Notes under the pieces: model-generated
Seen by the model: only the letters and a program-made list of their open reading frames with translations
The model's database searches: none
What the model was told of the DNA's origin: nothing
Program-made: the position numbers and the translations under genes
Shown here: piece after piece, positions 34,622-45,131 of the stretch
Layout of the letters: each line of letters opens with the position of its first letter
Numbering within the stretch: position 1 is the first letter of the stretch
DNA from: Dastarcus helophoroides
Lineage: Eukaryota; Arthropoda; Insecta; Coleoptera; Bothrideridae
Direction: 5' to 3'
NCBI GenBank assembly: GCA_028583605.1
Contig: CM053332.1
Coordinates: forward strand, 496,001-560,000
DNA: 64,000 nucleotides

Positions 34622-34817
34622 GTATACAAATAAGGTAATATTAGCACCCTTTAATTATGACACATTGTTTTGTATATTTTCTTGGCAAATTCTGTACAAA
34701 GTGGCCCCAACAAAACTGCAGGTCAAGGTTATCTTCCAAAACTGTAATATAAACATATGTATTTTATTTAATGTGCTTCTATCCACCCAAGATCTGTTAG
34801 TAGATGGTAAATCCATT

Positions 34818-34997
34818 TAAGCTTATCGAGCCCAGTTTGCAAATATTTAAATTATTATTTAAATAAATGAAATTGATTACTTTTGAAAATATTTTTTACA
34901 CGGTATCTAAAATTCTTAAAACGTCACCTTATAACATCTGACAAAAAATAATTTTAATAATAATTTAAATATTTCCAAACTGTGCTCGATAAGCTAA
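34818..34997. mobile_element. Harbinger-like MITE with TAA target duplication
   Basis: The element is 34821..34994 (174 bp), flanked by TAA on both sides. The ends GCTTATCGAGCCCAGTTTG and the complement of CAAACTGTGCTCGATAAGC are inverted copies that extend inward for about 40 bp with one or two mismatches. A 3-bp TWA/TAA duplication and no coding capacity fit a PIF/Harbinger-derived MITE. Fragments of the same family lie at 11674, 17885 and 45490. Confidence 0.85.
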
Positions 34998-35262
34998 GAT
35001 GAATACGGTAAATTTTAAGTTTTAGGGCGCGTCACTAAGGATCCAGAATGAAACTGAATAACTAAAAATAACATTCAAATTTAAAGTTTGGATATTCTTA
35101 AAATTCTTCCCCTTACTGTGCTTTTCAGTAATATTGCATATTTGCGCCTCCATTTTTTCACTTGATTTGGTTGCTACTCTAGGTCTCTCATTATCTTCAG
35201 GGATGTCGTCTTCTACTAAATTTTCCATATTGCTTTTAAATGGCAATTTTTAAATTTAACAG

Positions 35263-35422
35263 CATTTCCTTTTTGATCAGTTGCAAAATTTCAGAGACCT
35301 TTTTATCTAGGACACATTTAATTTTATATAAATACATGAAGTATTTATTAAACAGATACAGAGGGACAACTGCAACAAATTCAATAAAGCTAATCCAAAA
35401 TTTGGCAGAATTTCTGAAACAG
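35263..35422 (+). CDS. Candidate exon d of the unrecognised gene
   Basis: Acceptor AAATTTAACAG and donor GTCAAT enclose 160 nt reading ISCKISETFLSRTHLILYKY, then a basic, helical stretch ending LIQNLAEFLKQ. It ends in phase 0, which fits exon e at 36183. The minus strand is also open here (35236..35427), so the strand call is a judgement based on the splice sites. Confidence 0.33.
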
Positions 35423-36182
35423 GTCAATTTTTTGTTTAAAATTGGCCACTATTTGAAATATACTGATTTTTTTTTGGGTTGGTCATTTTTTTCAAATTGT
35501 ATTGTCTTAACATTAAACATAAATTTGGACGTTCGTTTTGACCCGCCTGTAGGGGAAAAAATGCAAAAACCATGATTAAAGGTATAAAAGTTTAAACAAA
35601 AATGGTCCTGTTTGAAGAGTTTTTCAAGAAATATTTTGTATAATTACTGCGTTATTTTCATTATACATATTTACTTTAATTTATTTAAATGGTTATAATG
35701 TTACGCGCATAATAAGAAATCAGTCATTGTGTGCAGTACTCGGTCAATGTAAAGAATGCCTTACCTTTCCAAAAAAAACTTTGCTCACAATGATCATGAC
35801 ATGTTGATAAATATGAAGTAAAATGTAATTAGTAGTTTGGTATTATACTTGTAACTTACAAAGCAATATTAATAAAGCTATAAAAATGTAAGCAGCGAAC
35901 CCATATTTGTTTTAATTATTCCTTAAATAAGGGTTGTTGTTATGACATTTTGAGTTTATATAATTTTTCTGATTTGCGACATTTGCATTTTTGGTTTTGC
36001 ATTTCTGATCACAAAAACATCTATCATAGCTTTAATCGCTAACAGATGGAAATTTCAACATTTTGTAACAGGTAACAGCCATTGACTTCTTGCAAATTTT
36101 AAACTGAATTCTTAAGTACATTTGCTTCAGTTTTCCTTTTTTTGTTCTAATAATGTATTTATCAAACTGTAAATCTTTCCAG

Positions 36183-36320
36183 TTTAAAATTAAGTTAAGA
36201 GCAAGTCCAAATTTGCAAGAATACTTATTAAAAAAAATGTCACTACGAAATTTAAAGAAAATTCGAAATATGTGGTTTAAATTCGAATTTGAAAAAAATA
36301 ATCAAGCTAATGAAATTGAG
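36183..36320 (+). CDS. Candidate exon e of the unrecognised gene
   Basis: Acceptor AAATCTTTCCAG and donor GTAAAA enclose 46 in-frame codons in phase 0 at both ends. They read KLRASPNLQEYLLKKMSLRN, then NLKKIRNMWFKFEFEKNN and QANEIE. The minus strand is full of stops here, so the plus strand is favoured. No family is recognised. Exons d and e are phase-compatible. Confidence 0.4.
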
Positions 36321-37259
36321 GTAAAACATTTGATAACTAAACATAATTTTTTAAAGGAAACTTTAATTTTAAGTTTTAAGCTAAAATGTTAGAAAAAACC
36401 AACAAACAATTATTACAAGTTAAAACTTTGAAAATGGACAGGGTGTTTGCAGACAAACAGTGCGACGCGTAAAGTGAGGTTAGATTTGACGAGGTTATCA
36501 CATCTGTTTTGCCCAGTTTATTGTGGGCATTGTTCACAATGACTAAGCAAAGTAGGAAATGCTGTAAAATATTTTCATATTTCCCACAATGACCAATATA
36601 AGCGGTCATTGCTCACATTGCCCGGACCTAGTTAACATTATCCTAATTTTTTACTATGCCTGTAAAACTAATACCCACATTAATTTTAAAAGTAATATAT
36701 CAACACGTTATAGATAAATATGTTTTATACTTTAAACAAAAATGGTTCCCTTGCTTAAGTCAACTTACTCGGATTCCTAGTGATTGCGATTTAAATTATA
36801 ATTATTTGTGTTGCTACAACGTTTAAAGATTTACTAAGAAAAAACCAACTTGTAAAATTGTTGGTGAGTTCTGTAGTATGTGCCATGAACTTTGCTAGCT
36901 GATCGATTTCATTTCCTTTAAGATTCAAAGTTTAAGTAACTGTTGTTACATGTTTTTCTAAACATGAGGATGTTAACAATTCCGGATTTTTTGCACCACG
37001 ATCTTTTCATATTTTTTAATTGCTGTATAATCATCAATTCACTGATTTGAATATGAATAAGTAAAAAGGTTAAAATTTAATGACGAAACCAGGCAGATGT
37101 ATCTCCTCGTATTTTTTAAGTGAAGGAAAAATATTCTGGCTAATTTTTCGGATTCCAAATAATAACTGCCCTACTTTTCTTTCCTATTTCAGAAATTCTT
37201 TTATAATGTTGAGTCAGTATTTTTTTTTATTTTCAGGAAGACCTGTCTTGACTCGGTTT
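36321..37259. other. Unassigned stretch
   Basis: A minus-strand frame of 77 codons (36376..36609) has no domain. Short inverted CACAATGACCA/TGGTCATTGTG motifs occur at 36590-36610 and a related one at about 35790. Otherwise this is AT-rich and featureless. Confidence 0.35.
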
Positions 37260-37880
37260 ATATATTAGTGACATTTGCCACTTGCTGTTTGCAGGAATCC
37301 AAATCTAAATATTATATGTCTCCAATTCTTTTTTTGTTTTGAATACAGTTAAAACAAGTGTGGTTTCAACAAATATTTTATAATATTCGGGGGATTTTTT
37401 AAGTTTCAATTGTTTGTAAGCTGCACTTAATTTTTCTTCAATAAAATATTCTAAGTTTATGAGATCTTCTGTTAAAACCAGAAATTTTTATTTATTCCTA
37501 GATTTTTGATTTAAATTCTTTAAAAGTAAGCTGCCAAGTTCGGTATTTCAGTGAGTTTCCACAAGTTTCCTAAAACGCTTTATTTCAACTAATTTGGTTT
37601 CAAGATCTTAAGGAAATGGAAGAATTTTACTTCTTATAAATTATTTGCTGGCTGCATATGTACCTTTTTAAATGTTGCGCTAAAGTGCAAAGCAAATGAT
37701 GGTGTACTTTTACTATCAGCGTTATACTGAAAAATTCCTTTTGTTGCTTCAATAGCGTCATCAAGAGTGTCTGGTTTTAATACTGAAAGCATGTCAGTGT
37801 GATATATTGTCAGTGTTTTATGATTTCAAGCAAATAGCGTTTTATTTTTTTACAAAGCTCTTTGCCAAAGTAAATATACA
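37260..37880 (-). pseudogene. Decayed arthropod tyrosine-recombinase-like (Crypton-type) gene, two pieces
   Basis: Piece 1 (37664..37880, minus) reads HTDMLSVLKPDTLDDAIEAT and then PSFALHFSATFKK before a GTACAT donor-like site, with one frameshift near 37810. Piece 2 (37305..37468) follows acceptor TTCTGGTTTTAACAG and reads EDLINLEYFIEEKLSAAYKQ, then YYKIFVETTLVLTVF; a shifted frame continues with YLDLDSCKQQV. These pieces recall the N-terminal part of a large, poorly described arthropod family with a tyrosine-recombinase-like C-terminus. The identification is from memory of sequence patterns. The catalytic part was not found. Confidence 0.38.
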
Positions 37881-38089
37881 TTGCCTGCAATTGCAGAATT
37901 AAGGATGAAATAGTCCAAAATTGACATTATCCATAAAATATGTCAGCAATGTCCCCTGGATGCCAGTATGACTTTAAATTATTGTGGGTGCCAATACATA
38001 AGTATATATGTACAAAATTTGAATATGCAATATGAATGTGCATATTATGTATGTATTTAATTTAAAATTTAAAAAAAAAATGAACAAGA

Positions 38090-39935
38090 AATTTATTTTA
38101 AAAATACGTTACTTCCGTACAACTAGCTTTTAAAATAATCGGTCATTTTGGTCTGTTTTTTCTATATTTGAATTTTAAATGTATTTTGCATTTTTCGTTT
38201 CATTTTCATTAAAATTTCTTGGTTAACATCAGAATTAAACTCTTCGTTAAAAGCGATAAATTTTTGTAGAGTTGTGATAGCGTTAATAGCCTCGCATAGT
38301 GTTGTTGGTTGAAACTGCTCGAGTTGGTCTTCGTTCCCTTCGTCAGTGTTGTGATTACTTTCGATTTTTGCTAAAATCTCTTCATCAGTAACTAAGGCAC
38401 ACACGGCAACATTGTCATCCATTCCAGTGAACTCCTCTATTTCAATTCTTGGTTCTGTGGCTAATTGAGCAGCCAATTGAACTAGAGTTGTCCTCTTTAT
38501 CTGTTGGAGACTGAAGTCGTCTTGCATCCAGAATGCTAATACTTTTTGTATTTTCGCCGTTTTCAACCTTCTGAAGCATTTGCAGCACTTAAAGTTTTCT
38601 ATACTGTGTTTTTAGAGCGTTTATCACTCCTTGGTCTATGGGTTCTAATACAGAGGTGACATTGGGTGGCAAAAAGACAAGTTTTATGGATTTTAGATTG
38701 GGAACGACAGGGTGAGCAGGATAGTTGTCTACTGAGAGAAGAATTTTGTTACCTTTTGATTTCAATTGTGCATCCCAGTATCGAAGCCATTTTTCAAAAA
38801 TCTGTGATGTCATCCAAGACCTAGTGTTGTTTTCGTATGTTACAGGTAATGAATTAATGTTCTTAAAACAACGCGGTTTTTTAGCTTTTCCGATTACTAA
38901 AAGTTTTTGTTTACGCGATCCAGTCATATTCGCAGCAACCAATACTGTAATTCTTGCTTTGGACAACTTCCCACCCTTGCATTGTTTCCCTTTGAATTTA
39001 AGCATCTTATCAGGAGTCAAGTTAAAAAACAGTGCAGTTTCATCCGCATTAAAAATTTTCTCTGGATTGTATCCTTCGCACAGTGCAGACCACTTATTAG
39101 ATAGCCACTCGTCCGTCACACCTTCAGGAACAGCAGCAGCTTCACCACAAACTTTTCCTGCCACAATATTATGACGAGCACGCAAACGTTGCAGGTATCC
39201 AAGATGATGAGCAATCAAAATTTTCTTTTCCCATAAGCCGAGCGAAATCGTTGGCTTTTTGTTGCAAGATCGGACCACTTATTGGGACGTTGTTTGCTCT
39301 CTGGTGTTGAAACCATTTAAATAAAGCTTCTTCTATAACTTTATGCGCAGATGCCCTCAATAGTTTAATTTTCAAAGAATTGTTTTTAAAAAGAGCTTTT
39401 ATTTTATCCTTATTCTTCCAAATTGTTGATATAGTGAAGTGTGAGACCCCACCTCCTTTTGCAATTTCGCCATTAGACTCGCCATTTTCTAATCTCCATA
39501 TAATGTGTGATTTTTTCTTCTATATTAAAGACCTTCCTCTTTTTTTGCGACATAGTGACGTTAAAATACACGATCAAAACTAAAATTAATAAAAACAATG
39601 ACACGATGATACGTATGAACGGTCAAATGACGCACTAAATACGCAATTTCAAAAGTCAAGGGATGCGAACGAGAGACAAAACAATCGTTCATAGAATATA
39701 ATAAGGTTTAAAATAATGCTTCATTGCTTCAAGCGATAATATGTATGGTGGTTGGTCGTTATAACCGAACAATTTCGATAAATTTCGTCGTTTTAAGCGA
39801 TATGACGTTTTATCCGATGTTGTTATAGGCGGTATATTTATGTAAGTGTTTATATAGAGATTCAGGCGAGACCTTGCCATTTCGTCGTAATAACCGATCC
39901 GTCGTTGTAAACGATGTCGTTATATCAGGTTTCCA

Positions 39936-39940
<5 letters not shown>
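38090..39940 (-). mobile_element. Tigger/pogo DNA transposon, left end missing
   Basis: The right end, read on the minus strand, is CACAGTGGAAACCTGATATA followed by ACGACATCG, a Tigger-type terminal repeat, and it abuts a TA-rich tract at 39941 (TA target). It encloses the transposase at 38162..39553. AATAAA on the minus strand at about 38094 would serve the transcript. I found no matching terminal repeat to the left, so the element appears truncated near 38090. Confidence 0.75.
38162..39553 (-). pseudogene. Tigger/pogo transposase with three frameshifts
   Basis: The gene begins at about 39553 with MSQKKRKVFNIEEK, the first helix of the CENP-B-like N-terminal HTH. A first shift follows at about 39500, after which the HTH continues (GESNGEIAKGGGVSHFTIS). 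A second shift lies at about 39200 and the core frame runs 38589..39278. The three catalytic Asp are visible in FNADETALFF, LLSVDNYPAHP and EPIDQGVINA (a DD-D triad, as in pogo). After a third shift near 38590, the C-terminal acidic region runs to 38162 (134 codons). All catalytic residues are kept, but the frameshifts make the copy inactive. Confidence 0.92.

Positions 39941-39991
<51 letters not shown>
39941..39991. repeat. (TA)n microsatellite
   Basis: About 25 TA dinucleotides directly next to the Tigger end. Confidence 0.95.
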
Positions 39992-39994
<3 letters not shown>

Positions 39995-40112
39995 CACTGA
40001 ATTTTGAATCACCCGTATACAATTAAGATGTTCAGTTTTCAGAATGTGAAAGTGCACTACCCAGCCAATTCCGCGAAACAAACCCTGAAAGTTTGAATCT
40101 TCACTTTATGAT

Positions 40113-40250
40113 TGTCGGAAACATCCAAAGATTAAAGAGAACAGATAGAAGAGTACCAGACTTCCACCCTGCTGCCTAGGTTCGATTCTCTATCGGTTCT
40201 TTTTTTTTAAATTAATTAATTATTTTTAATGAAATCTGCACTTAACAAAA
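40113..40250 (+). repeat. tRNA-derived SINE, family 2, copy C
   Basis: TACCAGACTTCCACCCTG and the B-box AGGTTCGATTCTC form a tRNA-like 3' half, followed by a T run. The core ACCAGACTTCCACCC is shared with copy D (41420..41547, minus). The 5' half is degenerate, so this is not a tRNA gene. Confidence 0.55.
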
Positions 40251-41419
40251 AATACTACATAATTAATATACATAAATAAGCATTTTCAATATTTTATTTA
40301 TAAATTTTATTCATTAGTTACACACACGAACCAGAATGGTAACTAATATCATAAAAACATTTACAGGAAAAATGATTTTGAAATCTGGCACAAAAATAAA
40401 GCTTGCTTATAAAAAAATTGTTGATGACAATTATTGACAAATGATCGATTTTATTTTAATATATTTTTGAAGTTTGTTCGATCAAGTAAGCACAGTTGAA
40501 TACATCTTATTAGATTTTTATCTGCATAATTGTTGGCTTCGATTATTCCTTCAACTGTCAACGCCAAGTTTTTCCAAAATGTTTCAAAGGCATAATGGAA
40601 TTACCCTTGTCGAGTGGATCGAAAAAAAAGAAGAATGCCTGTTTTGTATCCAAACTTGTTGATAAAGAATATTTTTTAATGTTAACCAGACTTAACTAGC
40701 ATTACTCTTGTAAGCAATCTTATTTTATTTGTTGTGCCGGATGCCATGTTTATATGCTAATTTATTGTCATTTAGGTTTGTGTGTGTAATTAATAAATAA
40801 AATATTTAAACTGTTCGTTTATTTATAAACCAGATGTTATCCGCGACTCAATTCGCGGAATTAGATACATAATTGGCTTTAATGCAGCAAGTATCAATGG
40901 CGAAATCAAATAATATGATATGATGCATTAGCGACAAAAATTAGAAAAAGAAATTGTTAAATTTACCTATGCTAGGATATAAAGGAGCCTATTTCTGTAT
41001 CTCAATTCTTAAGGAACTTATAGAAGTTCCTGATATAAAGAAATTTTCGTTGAAATCAATATTTTCTATATCGCAAATTGACTAATATTGTATCATATTG
41101 AGTGTTTACAAATAGCTGCATCTATCCTATTTTTTGATTTATGAGTCTTTACTAAGATAACCATCAATATAAACTCCCATAAACCATAAAAAATATACAG
41201 GGTGTTCTATTAAAAAATACAAGTTTATGTCAACACTCCTTATAAATAAGTAGTACAATAAAATAAAAATCATTTCAAAATATGCTCCCTATTAACTTAC
41301 ACCAATGGATAAAGTTTCATTCAGATATATTTTCAAGCTTAGGAGTTATCCTCCGCTCACACATTACTGGCGGATCTTGTATAGAGGTTGTCTATATTTG
41401 TGAAGTGTAGTTTTAATTA
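40251..41419. other. Intergenic, with a one-sided mariner-type end
   Basis: TACAGGGTGTTCTATT at about 41199 looks like the end of a mariner-type MITE, but its partner was not found. The rest is AT-rich with no gene. The 62-codon ORF at 40474..40662 has no support. Confidence 0.35.
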
Positions 41420-41547
41420 GAAACAATTTAAAAAAATATTGAAATAGAAACAAGACCTAGAGAGATTTGCACCCAGTCCAGCGGGGTGGAAGTCTGGTAA
41501 TTTCCATCTACCCTATTTCCTAATGAAGGTGCTTGCAAACTTCCGAG
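41420..41547 (-). repeat. tRNA-derived SINE, family 2, copy D
   Basis: On the minus strand: TCGGAAGTTTGCAAGC, GGGTAGATGG (A-box-like), TTACCAGACTTCCACCCCGC, and a B-box-like GGGTGCAAATCTC, then a T/A-rich tail. It matches copy C in order of parts and abuts the MITE that starts at 41552. Confidence 0.5.
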
Positions 41548-41549
41548 TA

Positions 41550-42559
41550 TACAGGGTGAGTCACTAGTATGGTAAAGCCCTGAATCTTCTACAGTTTTTT
41601 TCGATAATAAAAGTCTTTTTAGTACACGGATATACACTAACATGGGAAACATATTTTAAAATTAATTATTACTATATAGGTTAGCCATATAGAGAGTGGT
41701 GCACTTAAGTTGCCTTTAATTAAATAAAATATCCTGCCTATCTGTAGGTCTAATTTTTATAGTTTGAAATTTAAAATTCTTTAATTCTTTTCAGTAGAAA
41801 GCGTTATTTCGCAAATTTTTCCACCCAAATAAAAAAAGATTTTTTTTAATATATTCATTTAATGCAAGGCACTAATTTTGACATATTTTCAACAATATAA
41901 ATTCACAATTGGAACACTTATTGGTTTGGATGCTGCTTATCACCTAACCATAATTCTTTGCACCTACATTTTATGCTCTCTTCATACTTTACATTGCTTA
42001 AGGTATAAGCGTAAAAATAGTAAATTGTACAAAATTAATGCCTTTAAGTCAATTTCTCTTTTGTTTTGGTTAAAAAAAAACTAATGAAATACACTTACAA
42101 CCCAACGCAATACAAAATACTAAAAAATAATTTTTATAGGGCATATTTCTAGAGAGTAAGTTAAACATATACTGTGGCCTTATCAAACTAAAATATAATA
42201 ATAATACTTCTTCACTATCTTGGCTTAATAAAACTGGGGGCGAAGCATGTTGAATTTGTTGTTTTGTAAACTTTTTGTTTGGAAATATGTACAATATATT
42301 TTATTTATGTATTTTTCGTTACCCTTAGAAAATAAATTTCCAAAAATGCATTTAAGAGATGTATTTCACAAGCATAAATATCGAAGTTTTTTATATACCA
42401 AATTGAAAGTTAACTTCTAAACTATAAAAATTAGACCCACAAGCATTGATATTAAAAGAAGATATAACGGTTTTTTAATAAAATGAAAAAAGAATATATA
42501 GAATTGTCACTTGATTTTTCTGAGAAAAATATCATTTTGCATTTGCTAGTCACCCTGTA
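41550..42559. mobile_element. 1-kb mariner-type MITE with TA target duplication
   Basis: The element is 41552..42557, bounded by TA on both sides. The ends CAGGGTGAGTCACTAG and the complement of CTAGTCACCCTG are inverted. The inner part of the inverted repeat is seen again as GGTCTAATTTTTATAGTTT (about 41750) against AAACTATAAAAATTAGACC (about 42419). No transposase is encoded in between (short open frames only). Confidence 0.8.
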
Positions 42560-43130
42560 TAATAACAAACGCTATTTAAATATAATTACAGTATTTTCTG
42601 AGAAAGTACTATACTTATATAACCTGCACTAAAGAAAAATCTTTCGGGTTTATCCGGCCTTTCAGGCTCAATTTTCATGTTTTTTCTAAATGCCTCAAAA
42701 ATTAATAATCTTACCCCTTTTGTTTGATATCACTTTAATCACCATTATGCAGCGAACTGAAATATATAAAAATGTGCAGAGTGTTTTTTAAAGGAACTTA
42801 CGTGTACCACTGCGTATGTGTTCAGCCTGAGTAACAATGATGTTTGTTATCAAAAAAATTCTAAAAGCTACATGACTTTACCGTACAGACTCAGTCTGTA
42901 TAAGCCGAAACTGAAATCTTGAAAACTTGTTTCTTAGAATTGGCTGGCTGGTGTGCTTTTATATTTTGTAGACTGAACATTCTAAAAGTATATGATATTT
43001 ATACAAAAATGTCAATCCAATCTGAATTTCCGAAGTGCGGCCCTCCCCTTGTAAGTGTATTAAAGGGTTAGATAACTGGTATGATGATGAATTAGAAACA
43101 TAACAATAACTAGGCGCAGTTAGTCTGCCG
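42560..43130. other. Intergenic downstream of DUF229 gene B
   Basis: A block at about 42840-42890 (TTTGTTATCAAAAAAATTCT, then a GACTTTACCG motif) also occurs at about 54418-54460, so part of this stretch is an interspersed repeat. No gene. Confidence 0.35.
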
Positions 43131-43136
43131 TTTATT
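43131..43136 (-). terminator. Polyadenylation signal of DUF229 gene B
   Basis: AATAAA on the minus strand, about 35 nt past the stop codon at 43171. Confidence 0.65.
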
Positions 43137-43170
43137 AGTATAAAAATATTTTACAATGTTAACAACCTGA

Positions 43171-44719
43171 TTAATCATTATCAAGGTAATTATTATTACC
43201 ATACTGATTGAGATAGCCTGACCAGCGGCAATAGCAATACTTTTTAGCATATTTATTTTGAATACATCCTGTATCATATTCATTGAAATTATTAAGTCTT
43301 AAAATTGAGCTTGTTCTTTTAAATCTAAAATCTTTATCGTGGACATTATATTCCAATAGTAACATGTATTCGGCATTTGGTTTTGTCTTGATGTTCAGGA
43401 AGACATATTTTTTATTTCTAAAGTCTGGATAATTCGAAACTCCTGCATACGCATAGTCAACGGTATGATTTACACATTTGTCTTGTACTCCAAATTCGAT
43501 AAGCTTACTATTAAAATCTTCGATCACAAAATCTATAGCTTTACTTATTAATGGATCAGAGGAATTCCTTAATTCTAAATATCCTAAGCAAGAGCACCAT
43601 TCTTGAGAAATTCCAGCTTCTTCACAAGATCTATCACCTACTTCCTTAAATAATGATTTACACCCATAACAAGCTTTTGCTGGTTCCGCAGTATAATTTA
43701 GGCCTGAAAGTTCAAGGATGTGCTGTAAAGTCATATATAAATCGTAAGTGCTAGTGAGCTTATCGCTATTGCTTCTTAAATTTTGGTATTCCTTTGGAAA
43801 TTTCTGCTGCAACCACTTTGGCATTGAAATCAAATGAAATGGCAATCTTTCCTCAATCCAACCCACTCTTGTTTTTCTAAAGTCCGGAACAGATCTAATA
43901 CCATGATCACTTAAGAATATGACTACGCTTTCTTTGAGAACATTCTCAGCTTTTAACTCAGCAAAAAAAGTGTAGAGTTTTTCATCAAACAAAGTTGGAA
44001 GATTCATAGCATTGTGACTAAAAGTGTTCATCCAAAATATACCAAAGTAGGGCTTTCCTTTGAAATTCTTAACGAAATCCTTAGCCAAATCTAGCTGTCT
44101 TTCTCCTGAAGTTTTAGGTCCCGCGCAGTAGGGTCCACCATAGCGGAGCAGGGTAGGTAGCATTTCAGATGCTAGAACGTACGCTCTGGAATAGTAATCA
44201 GTCGGTTGCTTTGTAAAACCGTACTTTAGATAATTAAACGTAGTAATGGATCCATAATCCTCTCCGTAAGCAGTCGCGTAGCCCAAGTTTCTATACTTGT
44301 GCCAAATCATTGGGCATCTATCTAAATTACCAGGAATTTTACCAGAGCATCTTTTATTAGATTCCTTGAGATTAAAACCAGTCAATAAAGCCATAAAATT
44401 TGGGTATGTGTTATCGTCGATCTTATTATAACCTTTAAGCTCAACAAAGTTGTTATCAAGCAAGTAATTTCTGGTTTTACTCATTGTACGTATTAAGTTA
44501 AGTCTAGACACACTGTCAACAACGATAAACAACACACTAATTGGTTTAGCAGTTTTTGGCATCTTTGATATCCTCCTGGTAACATCTTCGGATATCACGA
44601 ACGTGTTGTGGACGTTTTCGTACACTGTTGCGGATATTGCGTTTGTGCACTGAACCATGACAGTGTGAATGTGATTACCAATTTTAGCTGATTTGGTGAA
44701 TTCAAGACATTTTGATTTG
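43171..44719 (-). CDS. DUF229 family protein, gene B, coding exon 3 (main domain)
   Basis: This is the last coding exon of a gene with a predicted product of 625 aa, starting after acceptor TTTTTATTTCAG in the same phase as gene A. It encodes residues 111-625. Motifs in order are VVDSVSRLNLIRTM, NTYPNFMALLTGF, GEDYGSITTFNY, GFTKQPTDYYSRAYVL, NTFSHNAMNLP, FLSDHGIR and ERLPFHLISMP. These are shared with gene A nearly residue for residue. DUF229 belongs to the alkaline phosphatase superfamily; Thr of TYPN and Asp-His of SDHG are the likely active-site positions. The substrate is unknown. The frame is intact, so both paralogues may be expressed. Confidence 0.9.
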
Positions 44720-45131
44720 CTGAAATAAAAAATAGGTTAACAACTTCGTTTCTTGTAATGTTGAGATTCATATAGTTCGTAAACAAATAGCAGTTGGTAT
44801 TTTAATGTGTTTGATTTCTAATATTTCTTATGTTCTTTCATTTTGCTAGATCCCTTTTTTCTTTAATCGCCTTTCAAAAGGTATATATCTAATGAAAAAT
44901 GCTCTTGTTTAAAGTGATTGTTTAAATGTAACAGATAACATGGAGCAACTATGCACAAATTGATCATGAACACTTTAAGATCTCAAAAACCATAAAAGAC
45001 AGAAACCTTTAAACAGGAGAAGTTTTAGTAAAATTTGCTAGCATTTTACTGATGTTTATTGAATGTTGACGAAAAATGATTATGTTCGAATAATTTTGTA
45101 CCAAATCAGTTGTAATATGCATGCTTTTTGG

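Noticed and set aside
37237..37300. Plus-strand exon-like stretch KTCLDSVYILVTFATCCLQ
   Set aside because: The minus strand here continues the recombinase-like remnant, so this is more likely its shadow.
39810..40022. Minus-strand ORF with IYIYIY repeats
   Set aside because: It is the translation of the (TA)n microsatellite.
40150..40210. tRNA-Gly gene (CTTCCAC anticodon-like loop and B box)
   Set aside because: The 5' half is degenerate and the same core recurs with a tail at 41420..41547, so a SINE fits better.
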